The position numbers and the translations under genes were made by a program. Below the pieces are notes generated by a model that saw only the letters and a program-made list of their open reading frames with translations, was not told the DNA's origin and made no database searches. From positions 27,389 to 91,388 of the forward strand of contig WBMZ01010260.1 of assembly GCA_013400975.1 (NCBI GenBank): a stretch of DNA of 64,000 nucleotides. Direction: 5' to 3'. The DNA comes from Atrichornis clamosus. Taxonomy: Eukaryota; Chordata; Aves; Passeriformes; Menuridae. Positions 1-10,477 of this stretch are shown piece after piece; position 1 is the stretch's first letter, and every line of letters begins with the position of its first letter.

Positions 1-3000
1 AGGAAACCGCAGGTACCTCAGCACTGCTTCAGGGGGATGCACAAGGCAAAACACAGCTTTGTCACAGGGAGGGAGGGCGGGAATGCTTCTGTCTCGGGAA
101 AGGGTTGGGATTTCGGTTCAAGCTTGCAAAGTAATTACAGCCCACAGCAATTGCTTCAGGTAAGGCAGGAGCAGCAGCAGCTGAAGCTGGAGCAGGGTGC
201 TCTGGGATGCTGCCAGGGTTGGTACCAACCAGACTCATCTTTGGTAGTGGGATCCTGCTCTGGCCCCGCCAGGGTCCTGCCCGGGCCGTGGGACAGGCGT
301 GTGCTTGGTGGCCGGGCTCCAAACCCTGCAGCTCTCCAGGAAATCAGTGCTGCTCGGTGCAGGACTGCAGCTGACTGGGACAACGCTGGGACTGTCCTTC
401 CTTGCTCTGCCCAGATTCATCCTTCTCAGAGCTGTTGTGGTTTATTTTTAAGCTCTCCCCTGTGCTTGCTTTGGGCGCATGGTGGGAACGGATCCAACAT
501 AAAAATGAAGTACGGACACAGCTTGTTTGTGAGCTGGGGCCAGTGTAGCTGCTGCTGGGAGCACTGGGAACGTTTGGCTGAGGAAGCACTGGGCTGTTTT
601 CCTGCTGTGCTGACAGTCCCACAGGGCTCCTGCAGAGCCAGAGCCCCAGCCCCAGCCTCCCGACACTGAACAACCTCCAGGAGAACAATCCCCCTTCCCA
701 AACCCATGCAATCATCAACCTTGAGTTTCCTGGGAAAAGGGCTGTTTTAGGAAAGCTGCAGAGCTCTGGCAGCCCCAGCCCCACTCCCCTCTGGCACTGC
801 GGAGAGCACAGCTGGGACAGACCCAGACACTGCTCCAAGGGCTGCTCTGGACATCAGGCAGATAGGAATGATCTCTTTTTTCCATAAACTTTGTAGGAAC
901 TCACTTCTCATGCTGGGCCTCTCCTGCCTGAGTGTGTGCCAAAAGGCTCAAGGCATTGCATGTGAAACAGGAAACCAGGTGAAAACTTCCCGGGAGCTTT
1001 GCCAGGGTGCCAGTTGGATTGGCCTGGGAAGCCACAGTGGTTTCTCACACACTGATGGTGTGGAAAAGGAAAAGCTCCTCTGCTTATCCTGCCCCTGCCG
1101 CAGGGCAGCTGTGCTGGGGCAGCGGGGCTGTGGGATGGGTGTGGCACAGGCCAGGGATGACAGGATGCTTGGACACACAGCAATCCTGCAGGCAGCTCCA
1201 GGCACGAGCAGGGAATTCACAGTTAGGGGTGATTTTGTGCCCAGATCTGCAGCTTGTTGGAGGCGGTGAGAGCCTGACCTAGTTCAGCAGCGTGGGGAGA
1301 AACAGCGCTGGGAAGCTCCTGCCAGGCAGATGGAAAATATGTCTGTGCTGCGTGGCCAGGCCAGGCTCCATGGGGTCCCAGACAGCTCTGCTGGAGAACA
1401 CTTGGCAGCACAGCCTGTTAAACAAACAGAGATCAGAGCAGCCTGGGACTCGTGCTCAGTGCTTTCTGTGTCAGTGAGACGTTGCAGGGAACATGACAAG
1501 AGTCCTTGTCCCCTCTGTACTGCTGTTCAGCAGAAGTCTCCATGCCACCACTCCCGTGGGTGTCCCCAGGGTCCCAGGGAGGGCTCCTTGCTGCAGCACT
1601 GGGAGCTGGCCCGGGCACAGGGACACTCCTGGGCTGGGGATGCAGGCCCTGTTCAGGATGCTCTGCCTGGAGCGGGGGGAAACAACTCGAGCTGTCAGCG
1701 AATGGGCAAAGGGGGCCACGCTGCTTTTGGGGTGAATAATGCTGAAACCAGCCTGAGTCGTCCATCCCAAAGTTAAACATCCTGAGAGAGAGGTGAAGAT
1801 GCGGCAGCTGATAAAGGAACGAACAAGTGGTACTGCTGACAACTTATCTAAAGCTGCTGAGCTGGCACAGACACGTCTGACTGACAGCCCAGTCCCACTT
1901 CTTAACAGAGGCTCTTCCAACATGATCCTTCTTGGAGTGTGTGGAGATTCCTGCCTGGAGTGGGGCTGCCCCTCAAGGTCAGTCCTTGAGGCTGAGCCAA
2001 AAGGGTTTGCTCACTGTTGTTGTCCTGGGTGAGTAACACCACTCTCTATTTAATGTTTTTTGTTATCTTTAATATAACTGCTTCAATTTTGCCTCAGAAA
2101 TCGTGCACTGTCCTTTACTGGTAGTTATAGCCACCCATACTACATAGTACATAATTCTGTGTAAGGTCCTTTTAGTCCAATCATTATCATGATAAATCAT
2201 CTATTTCTATATAAATACTTCTGGTTTGCCGTCCTTAGTCCTTAGGACAAAGTCACATTAATGTTCAGTCACCCTTGGCTCTTGCTGTGCACCTGCTCTG
2301 GGGAGAACTGGGGGTTCCTGCAGGTGGGTCACCACCACTCCCAGCCAGGAAGGATTGTGTCCCAGCCTGGCAGGATTTCCCCTTGTTTGCCTTCTGAGCC
2401 CTAACTCATTTCATTGTTAGGTACTGACCTTGCAGCAACGACTTTGTAACCAAATAAAATGATTCAGCAAATGCCGGGAGAGCTGCAGGTCACCCAGAGG
2501 CTGAGGCAGCCTAAAAATCCAGCAGTGGTACTGGGAATGTGCCTCTCACCAAAGATGAGTGTCAGTGCTTTGGGGTTTTTGTGAGAGACTCGTGGGAGGG
2601 AAGAAGCATTTTTTCTACCCAACAGGCCTCCAGTCTTCGTGTGGGATGGATTTGAGTAATTTTTATTGCTCTGCCTAAAAGCAGTTTGAAAGTCTGTAAG
2701 CAGTCTACAGAGAGTGATTGTCCTTCTCCAAAAGCCCCCATAAAAATGAGTCAAAACCCTGTTTAAACTTAAAGGATGCCCTTGAGACCATGAGCTCTGC
2801 CTAGGAGCTGCAGCCCTGACCCATTAAGATAAAAATAAATAGAGCTTATTTCGGGAAGACGGAAGTGGGCACCAGCCCAATCACCAGTGAGGCACTGCCA
2901 GCACTGAGCAGATGCTGTGTGAAGGTTGGGGTTTTTCCTTTTGTTCCAGGTACCTTCGAATTCAAATTGAAATTCAACAGCCTTTTTGACTCACCACAAT

Positions 3001-4014
3001 TGGCTCCTGCCTCAGCAGCAAGTAATCTAGTTAGACAGGAAAGAATTTCTGGAAATGCCTTGTATTTCTCAAAGTACAAGAAAACTCCAGCCCCCTGCTC
3101 TGGAGCCTGTAGCACGAGACATGCACTGTAACCATATCCAGTAGTAGTGTGAAAGAAACAATAAAATAAGCAACAACAAAATTAAAACCAGTTTTCCTAC
3201 TCCCACGTTAAAGCCAAAACTGAACCCCAGGGCAGAGGTGCTGCAAGAAGGACCAGAACTGCTATTTTATTTAGGAGCAATAAAAACATTTCTGAAAAAG
3301 TAACTCAGAGCTGGTGTACAGCAGGTCACCTCAGACCTCACGTCAGGCAGTGAGCAGGGCAGGTAACAGCAGCAGGCTCTCTATTTTTCACAATTTTGAT
3401 TCATCAGGGCTTTCTTTGCCCTCCAGCTTGTAAACAAGAGCTTGTCAGGCAGGAAAATACACCAGGAAAGCTGAAAGAGATTGTAACAAGGCTGGCAAAC
3501 TCAGCTTTCCACAGCAGCACACCAAGGCCAAGAGGAAGAACATCCAATACAAGCCCTAAATTAAGCTCCCTGTAGGATGCTCTCAAAGCAGCAGGTCACT
3601 GCCTCCAACCCTCTTCCTTAACGAAAAGCACACAGGAGGCTTCAAGTGAGCAGTTGGGGGATGGGTTCAGCTCAGAGCTAGTGAGAATTATTCCACCAGC
3701 ACACGGAGAGAGGCCAAAGGCTAAAAAGCAGTAATATTTAGCTCTGTATATTCCTGCAAATAAACCTGAATTAATTAGACCAGGCAACACTAATGCCTCC
3801 CCAGCTCCCCCTGCGGGCTGGCACTCACTCCCAGCCTGCAATTTCCCATGTGAAAAAGGTTAATTCAGAATTAGGATCTCGTTTGTAATAAGCTGGCAGG
3901 TGCCAAGGCTCAGCCCAACTGCAGAGGAGCCTGTGGTTTCGGGGCCCAGCTGCAGATCTTTCTCCTTGCTTCTTAATCAGAAAGAAATCTCCCTCCCATT
4001 CCACAGCTGCAAGG
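1..4014. other. Region upstream of GDF9 with no recognised gene
   Basis: I see no coding exon that I can assign in these 4 kb. The open frames present, the longest about 210 codons, have no recognisable domain and low-complexity composition. Positions 1-2000 are moderately GC-rich, and 2040-2460 turns AT-rich. An AATAAA lies at 2453-2458 on the plus strand, which could mark the 3' end of an upstream transcript, but no coding exon supports that. In human the neighbour on this side is SHROOM1; nothing here reads as a Shroom domain. The last few hundred bases are presumably the GDF9 promoter. Confidence 0.6.
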
Positions 4015-4022
4015 TATATAAG
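4004..4022 (+). promoter_or_regulatory. GDF9: GDF9 core promoter: E-box and TATA box
   Basis: A clean TATA box (TATATAAG) lies at 4015-4022, 77 bases before the GDF9 start codon, predicting a start of transcription near 4045-4050 and a 5' UTR of about 50 bases. An E-box of the CAGCTG type lies at 4004-4009, directly upstream. Mammalian Gdf9 promoters carry an E-box needed for oocyte expression, so the pairing fits the family. That this particular E-box is functional is inference. Confidence 0.6.
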
Positions 4023-4098
4023 GGGTCGGGCTCAAGCACTCCTGTTTTGCCTTGAATGTTTTAGGGCAGGTATTCTTTAGGCTGCAGCCCTAAAGAGC

Positions 4099-6441
4099 AT
4101 GGAGAGCCCTTGGAGAATTTGTGTTTGCTTCTGCTGCTGCCTGCCCTGGCTCTGTGCTGGCATCCAGGGCTCCCCGCACTCCAGGGGCCGGGGGGGCTCT
4201 GCCAGGGCCCCCGGGTTTGTGGCAGCTCCCGAGGATGCTGCCGGTGAGCTCAGCGCGGCCCTGCAGCTGCCGCAAGGAGGGCGCCCAGGCCGTGCCCTGC
4301 CGCCTCCCCTGCTCCAGGTGCTGTCCCCCCGGGGCTGGGAGAGCGAGCCCCCCCGGCTGCAGCCGGACTCCAGGGCCCTTCGGTACATGAAGAGGCTGTA
4401 CAGGATGTCTGCCACCAGGGAGGGCGTCCCCAGGTTCCACAAAGGCCACCTCTACAACACAGTCCGGCTCTTCGCTCCGTGCGGGGAGTGCCAGCACGGG
4501 CAGCCGGGGAAAGGTAGGTGTGCAGGGGCCGGGCTGGAAAGGTCACCCGGGGCGGCCGGGTGTGCTGTGCTGGCAGCGCCGTGTAAGAATACCTCCTTTC
4601 TTTAGAGTTGTTGCTATTTTAATCCTGGAGGCTCTTCTCCTAAACTGTAGGAGTCGTTCATAACCTACTTCTCCTTGAATGGCATCAGGCACAGACTTCA
4701 CAGGCTGGGAAACACCACACAAATGGTAGGTACAAGACTATGCTGATGTTTCAGGCTGACTCATCTCCCCATGAGTCAGAAAAGGCCACAAGCAGGTCTA
4801 AGTAAAGTAAGAAAAATGGAAAAAAAATTTAGGCATAATGGGCAGCACGTTTCCTTCTACAGCCTATCTTGGTTTTGCTTTTTTCAAAAAACCACAGCAC
4901 TGGTATTTGTACCAAACTTGCTGTCACAGGACTGCTCTCCTTGCCTGGTACATTTGCTAGAGAAGAATCGTGACCAAAATCTGTGAATAAGCTGAAGGGA
5001 AGAGTAGAACTACTTGTAAATGAGGCTCAGGACTGAAACCTGAGAGGTGAGCTGAGTTCTCCTAACTCAGATTTTCCACTAGAAGGACAGATAAACATAG
5101 GCATTGTACTTCTGCACAGGAATAGCACTTCGAGGTGCAGTTCATGGTTTACGGCATCTGGAGTGCCTAGTTCCTGTTCCCCACACCACACTAAAAGACA
5201 CAACAGCTGACTTTTTCCTGTGTTGGTTCTTTTAATGAAATGAATCCTAATAGCTCTTAAAATCATGGGTTTTCTTGGGTTTGTTGTAATGTCTTAACTT
5301 TTAACCCTTATGTCCCTGACCAAAGAACTAATTTCATGTAATAAATGTAAGGGAGGGCATCTAAATTGTTTTGTTGGGTTTTTTTCTGCTGCTGAATCAT
5401 TTCTGCTTATCCACTATGATAGTATTTATGCCTAGGCAGAAAATTAAGACACACTAACTCTACAGGAATCTGTTTCCCTTTCCAGGAGATGTTCACTCGG
5501 TGGATTTACTCTTCAACTTGGATCGTGTTACTGCTCTGGAGCACTTACTAAAGTCTGTCTTGCTCTATTCCTTTGACACATCTGTTCCCATTTCCTCTTC
5601 CCTCACCTATATATGCCATTTATCCCTTAAGGAGCATGATTTTTCCAGCCAAGTTTGTCCCAGCATTTCCCACTCTCTAGCTTTTAGCCTGCACTTCAAT
5701 GTTAGAAAACGCAAATGGGTGGAGATTGATGTGACTTCTTTCGTCCAGCCTCTAATTGCTGCAAACAGGAGGAGTATCCATATGGCTGTGAACTTCACTT
5801 GTCGGGTGGGTGACCCACAACAGAGCACAAAACTGGAAAACCCTGTTAATGTGGCACTGGTTCCCCCCTCCCTTCTGCTGTATCTGAATGATACCAGTGA
5901 GCAAGCTTATCACTGGGGGAACTCACTTAGGCACGGGAGGAAAAGCCCAGCGCGGGCCAGGCAAAGGAGCAGCCCACTTGTGGAGCCTGTGGGTGACAAG
6001 GGAAAAGGGAATTCCCAGGGTAAAAGGGCCTCTCGCCAGCGAAGGAATGAGAATAACCCAAAAGCAGCAGCAGCAACTCCACCTTCCAACCTGAGTGAGT
6101 ATTTCAAACAGTTTGTGTTCCCTCAAAACGAGTGTGAGCTGCACGACTTCCGCCTGAGCTTCAGGCAGCTGCGGTGGGAGCGCTGGATCATCGCCCCGCA
6201 CGGGTACAGCCCCCGGTACTGCCGGGGGGACTGTCCCCGCGCCCCGGGCCACCGCTACGGCTCCCCCGTGCACACCCTGGTGCAGGACCTCATCTCCGAG
6301 AGGCTGGACCCCTCTGTGCCCCGGCCCTCCTGCGTGCCGGCCGAGTACAGCCCGCTCAGCGTGCTGACCGTCGAGCCCGACGGCTCCATCGCCTACAAGG
6401 AGTACGAGGACATGATCGCCACCAAGTGCACCTGCCGCTAG
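4099..6441 (+). CDS. GDF9: Growth differentiation factor 9 (oocyte TGF-beta family ligand), two coding exons
   Basis: Coding exons 4099-4513 and 5486-6441 join across a GT-AG intron (AAG|GTAGGT donor, CCTTTCCAG acceptor) into a 456-residue preproprotein; human GDF9 has about 454. Residues 1-24 are a hydrophobic, cysteine-rich signal peptide. The propeptide carries family stretches such as RLQPDSRALRYMK and LLFNLDRVTALEHLLKSVLL. A furin-type site RQRR (322-325, DNA 6034-6045) releases a 131-residue mature domain. That domain has six cysteines: the TGF-beta cysteine used for the inter-subunit disulfide is replaced by serine (PSCVP at about 419-423), as known for GDF9 and BMP15. It ends in KCTCR. 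The protein is secreted by oocytes and signals to granulosa cells through BMPR2/ALK5 and SMAD2/3. The second exon would also open from a GTG at 5500, but the spliced frame is in phase and matches the family. Confidence 0.97.
4514..5485 (+). other. GDF9: GDF9 intron
   Basis: A single 972-base intron interrupts GDF9 after the first base of codon 139, the position expected for the two-exon structure of the family. It is AT-rich compared with the GC-rich exon before it. I see no repeat or nested gene in it. Confidence 0.9.
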
Positions 6442-6693
6442 TGGGGACTCGGGGTGCGCTCCGCTCTGGGGGGCTGCTGCACCCCCAGACTCTCCGGGCA
6501 GCGGTGGTGTAACCCCAGGAGCTGGGATTTAGCACGGAGCTAGCAGAGCACTGGTTTTTCTAGGCACTCAGCCTTTCTAGAATGTGCAATTGAATGTAAA
6601 TAGTGTCTTTTTATGGGGAGAATTTTGCATGTAAAATGTGGAAAGTGTTTCAACTACTAAATGTCTATTTTAAGCTGCTTTATTACAGATTAA

Positions 6694-6711
6694 AATAAAG
6701 AAAGAAATAAA
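6694..6711 (+). terminator. GDF9: GDF9 poly(A) signals
   Basis: Two AATAAA hexamers lie at 6694-6699 and 6706-6711, 253 to 270 bases past the stop codon. This gives a short 3' UTR of roughly 280-290 bases. A T-rich and TG-containing stretch follows. Confidence 0.75.
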
Positions 6712-7790
6712 TGCCTATCACTCACACCCTGACATCCAGTGCCTGCTACTCTGCCTCTACAGAGACCTTTTGTATGGCATCTCTGAAAAAAGAAGGAAGT
6801 TTTTCATGTTAGAATTACTTGCTCAGTTTTTCATTCTTTCCCTACCACGTTCCAGCTCTTCCAAGCAGGATGACACAACCCTGCCTCACAGGAGTCTAAA
6901 GAGTTACCAGGTTGTTTCTTGCTTTTCTTCTGTTGCACTCTTTGGGCTTCCTCAGCAAAAAGGAGGGGTAATGATTTAGGGACAGCTGTGGGTAATTTGT
7001 GAACACTTACATCATGGCACTATTTCAGTAAGAATTGGTACCAGGTGAGGAGGCTTCATTTGGTTGAAGAACAAGGAGAAGCTGTCCATGGGGTGAGGGT
7101 GCTGGATTGTCCACTGGGACAGCACTGCCATTGGCTTCTGAACTAGGAAGAAATGTTAGAAAAGCTTAAACCCAAAAAATAGCTTCTGAAAGCCTTATAT
7201 GAGTTGATGTAAATGTTGTTCAATGGGTTTAATATTCTGAAATGTGAGGCCACAGCCTTGTTTCCTCTCACAATAAAACTGCAGATAACAAGTGCCGCAA
7301 TTCTAGATGCTTTCACACTACATTTTTACTGTGATTAATTTACTAAGATTTATCTTCTCCTGGAATAATATGAAATATGTCTAATATAGTATAATAATTA
7401 TAAGATATTCTACCAAAAATTTCAGAAATATTGAAGATGTCTAATATAGTCTAATAATGTCAGTTATGTGAAAGATGTCTCCTATACTCTAATGATAATT
7501 CCAGTAATGTTTACTATGCTTATTGCAGAGGGTGACAGGATATTTAACCTTTAAAAGCCTTTCCCACCCCAAACTATTCCATAATTCCACGATTTTCTGC
7601 TTCAGACCTTCCAGATGTCTATCTGAACTGCACAATAGCCACATGAAAGTGCGGGTTTTTAATCCCACCATTATTTATTTTCCATCGGAACTCCACAGTC
7701 GCCACACAAAACTGGGGTTTTTTCCTCCGACCGTTATTTTTCATCGGAACTCCGAAATCGCCACACAAACGTGGATTTTTCTCCTTTATT
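6712..7790. other. GDF9-UQCRQ intergenic region, AT-rich
   Basis: There is no coding exon here. Positions 7320-7520 are very AT-rich and hold two copies of a motif beginning ctaatatagt exactly 60 bases apart (7381 and 7441), with a weaker third relative near 7479. From 7621 a separate tandem array of about 60-base units begins and runs up to the UQCRQ CpG island. Confidence 0.7.
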
Positions 7791-7797
7791 TATTTTT
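7621..7797 (+). repeat. Tandem repeat, three units of 59-63 bp, just upstream of UQCRQ
   Basis: Three units start at 7621, 7684 and 7743. Each begins with atcggaactc (atctgaactg in the first), continues through a 'cgccacacaaa'-like core, and ends in a T-rich run with ttattt. The copies differ by scattered substitutions and small indels. The array stops where the CpG-rich UQCRQ promoter begins. Confidence 0.75.
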
Positions 7798-8260
7798 GGC
7801 GCGGTTTTATTCGCTGAGGCGCCGCCCCCCCCTCCCCTCACAGGGAAGGTGCCTCGCGCGCCCCCCCCCTCCCCTCAGGGCAGGGCCCGTTTATGGCGCA
7901 CATCATTAATTACACAAATCGCTTGTTATAAACGCGCTTTACTACAAATATAATTTATCACACACGCATTTCACTGCCTGTATCATCTGTTACACACAGG
8001 ACGAGCGGTTCGCGGTGTCCCGCTGCCCCGGAAGGCGTCGCCGAGGCGGTTCCGGGGCGGGCGGCGGCGGCCATTGCGCGGTGACCGAGGGGACACCGCG
8101 GCCATGGGGAAGCACTTCGGGAACCTGGCGCGGGTGCGCCATGTCATCGCCTACGGCCTGTCGCCCTTCGAGCAGCGCGCCTTCCCCAGTGTCCTGTCGC
8201 ACAGTGTCCCCAACGTGGGGCGCCGCTTCAGCTCCCAGGTGTTGAAGGTGGTGCCCCGTG
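7798..8260 (+). promoter_or_regulatory. UQCRQ: UQCRQ CpG-island promoter with candidate ETS/GABP site
   Basis: GC and CpG content rise sharply here around the first coding exon, with no TATA box, as is usual for a housekeeping gene. CCGGAAG at 8028-8034 is an ETS/GABP (NRF-2) core, a common element in nuclear genes for respiratory subunits. A CGGCCATTG string at 8067-8075 contains a YY1-like CCAT. Functional use of these sites is inference from the motif alone. Confidence 0.5.
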
Positions 8261-8989
8261 AGTACAGGGGGATTCCCCCCTTTTTGTGCCCTCTCGGTAG
8301 GGTAAATCTGGGGAGGGGGAGCGTGGGGCTGCCGGGGGTGAGGGGGGGTTTGAGGGACGTTGTTCTGTCGCAGGAGGTCGGTGTTGGGCGCGGTGCAGTG
8401 TCCCCTCACTGCGGTGTCCCTGCATTGCGAATATTCCCTTATTCCAGTGTCCCCATACTGTGAAATCCCCATATCCCAGGGCCCCCCTCAGTGCGGTGTC
8501 CCCAGATTGTGAACGTCTCCTTATTCTGGTGTCCCTATATTGTGAAATGCCCTATTTCAGTGTCCTCTCACTGCAGTGTCCCCATATTATGAATATCGCC
8601 ATATTTCAGCGTCCCCATATTGTGAATATCCCACAATTCCAGTGTTCCCTCACTGCAGTGACCCTTTCTAGAAGTGTCCCCTGACTGCATTGAATGCCCC
8701 CTTACTGTGAATGTCCCCTTAGTGCAGTGTCCCCTCATTGTGACAGTCGCCTTGCTGTGAGTGTCCCCTCACTGCAATATCCCCTCAGAGCAGTGCCCTC
8801 TCGTTGCAGTGTCCCTTTATGGAGGGTGTCCCTTTCTAGCAGTGTCTCCTCACTCTGGTGTCCCCTGACCGTGCCTGTCCTCTGTCCCTGCCAGCCCTGG
8901 CTCTGGGTTACCTCATCTATTCCTGGGGGACGCAGGAGTTCGAGCGGCTCAAGAGGAAGAACCCGGCTGACTACAAGCACGACCAGTGA
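8104..8989 (+). CDS. UQCRQ: Cytochrome b-c1 complex subunit 8 (complex III, QP-C), two coding exons
   Basis: Coding exons 8104-8257 and 8895-8989 join (CC|GTGAGT donor, CCAG acceptor) into 82 residues, the same length as human UQCRQ. The N-terminal half keeps the family stretch [20 protein letters not shown]. The second exon encodes the short membrane span around [11 protein letters not shown], followed by the charged [14 protein letters not shown] tail. The subunit sits in the mitochondrial inner membrane in respiratory complex III, near cytochrome b and the ubiquinone-binding region, and needs no cleaved presequence. The ATG is preceded by ccgcggcc, a reasonable start context. The stop codon lies inside the first copy of a 13-bp triplication (8978-9016). 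The intron is almost entirely minisatellite. Confidence 0.97.
8394..8884 (+). repeat. Degenerate minisatellite filling the UQCRQ intron
   Basis: About 490 bases of the 637-base intron consist of diverged units built from agtgtcccc, atattgtgaatat and tcactgc blocks, roughly 18-36 bases each. The array runs to within about 10 bases of the splice acceptor, so its C/T-rich strand also forms the polypyrimidine tract. Confidence 0.75.
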
Positions 8990-9016
8990 CCACGACCAGT
9001 GACCACGACCAGTGAC
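8978..9016 (+). repeat. Three exact copies of a 13-bp unit across the UQCRQ stop codon
   Basis: The unit cacgaccagtgac is repeated exactly at 8978-8990, 8991-9003 and 9004-9016, followed by a partial cacg. The first copy encodes the final residues HDQ and the TGA stop, so copies two and three are 3' UTR and leave the protein unchanged. Confidence 0.95.
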
Positions 9017-9098
9017 CACGTGGCTCCAGAGCTCCTTAAGGACCTGCTGTGCTTGTTCCCGTGGCTGGAGGGGATTAGCAGGGAGATAAGTCTTGGCT

Positions 9099-9104
9099 AA
9101 TAAA
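9099..9104 (+). terminator. UQCRQ: UQCRQ poly(A) signal
   Basis: AATAAA lies 110 bases after the stop codon and is followed within 30 bases by a TTTGTGTG-type GT-rich element. This gives a short 3' UTR, as expected for this small gene. Confidence 0.8.
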
Positions 9105-9517
9105 CTGTAACTTTGCCCCATGACTTTGTGTGAAATCTGTGTCTTGAGCTGTTTAAGGTGAGGAGCATCAAATCCCTTGTCTGGTTCTCTCTGTCCAGGC
9201 AGATAACCAGGCTGAAGTTCCATGTGCTCGGATGTTTTTATCTTAGAGCACTTCCCACCTCCATAATTCCCGTTTCTTTGAAATATTCCTCAACATAAAG
9301 TGCAGCGAGGGCTGGTTTGAAATGACAGTTCCTTGTTCTGTTGATTTTTCCCACCACTGGCCACTGCTTTTCCTCCAGCCTTGGGATCTGTGAGAAATAA
9401 ACATTCCCTGGTTTGGTATTGATTAAAGCTGGATGGGCTGGCCAGTGGCTCGGGATTGGGATGGACCCTGACCTCTGGCTGGAGGCTCACCCTTCATGGG
9501 AGCCCTGGGCAGAAGAT

Positions 9518-9757
9518 GAGGGGAAACAGGAACAAGCTGCACCAGGAGAGGTTTCATCTCTGTGTAACAAAGGAATTTTTTCCAGTGAGAACAATCAGTC
9601 CCTGGAACAGCCTGCCCTGGGACGGGGGTTTTCAGGAGGTGACTGGTCAGGGTGCCAGGTAACCTCCTCTGGGCTCCCTTCCCACAACTGCCTGCACCTG
9701 CTGATCTGTCAAGGTCCCTTCCAACCTGGGCTGTTCTCTGATCCTGTGATTCTAATT
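9518..9757 (+). mobile_element. CR1 LINE fragment
   Basis: This plus-strand 3'-end fragment carries the CR1 phrases 'ccctggaacagcctgccctg' and 'ggtcccttccaacctgggct', and ends in tcctgtgattcta, a remnant of the 8-bp CR1 tail. It is 5'-truncated and moderately diverged. Confidence 0.85.
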
Positions 9758-10477
9758 ACCTAGTTACATTAATGTTAATTGGGTGATTAACTACTCTCTG
9801 ATACCTGATCAGTGCTAAGAGGCTGCATTAGAACCTTCTTGAAAACTACCAGGAGAAACCAGACTGTTGCATGCCTGAAGATGATTAAAAACCAGCTGCT
9901 GGTCATAAGTCACTTAAGTATGTGACAAATTCACCCCGTGCCTCTGAGTAGAGAAACACCTTCACCTTTTGAAGCTCAGAACACCTGGCTGGTTCCTCTA
10001 TCCTAATTTTTTCCTTCCAGTGTTCCGCTGACTCCCTCCAGCTCCCGCCTCATGCAGAGCAACACGTTGGTGTTCCTGCTGTGCTATTCCTGTAGCTGTC
10101 CTGGGAGTTTATCTTATCTGCAGGGCAGGAATGACGTTTCCCTGTGTGAGTTTCCCCTCATGCTCAGGGCTGGGCTGTCAGGAAGACAATGATGCTCAGG
10201 CTCTCACTTCAGGAAGCTGGGGCAATGCCCTTTTTATAGCTCAGTGCTTGAGTATTTTGGGGCTCTGAACACACGAGACTAAGCTCAGCCTCTTGTGTTT
10301 CCTCGAAGCACAGCCTGAGGCTGGCATACATAGCAATAAAATCATTCAGCCAGTGCTCCAAGTTGTGTCAAGAATATTCTGTTCTTAACTGCATTTTGGG
10401 TCACTGCTGTATTCTGGGGAGCAACAAGCTGGCTACTGTGGTTGTGAGCTGGCAGAGATGTAGAGAGGCAGATTTAT

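Noticed and set aside
37..669. Plus-strand open frame of 210 codons at the left edge
   Set aside because: It has low-complexity Gln/Gly/Cys-rich composition and no domain, comparable open frames exist in other frames of the same GC-rich stretch, and no splice or promoter context was found.
5500..6441. GDF9 second exon as a free-standing gene from a GTG start
   Set aside because: The frame runs upstream to a clean splice acceptor at 5485, and joining to exon 4099-4513 restores the signal peptide and propeptide in phase.
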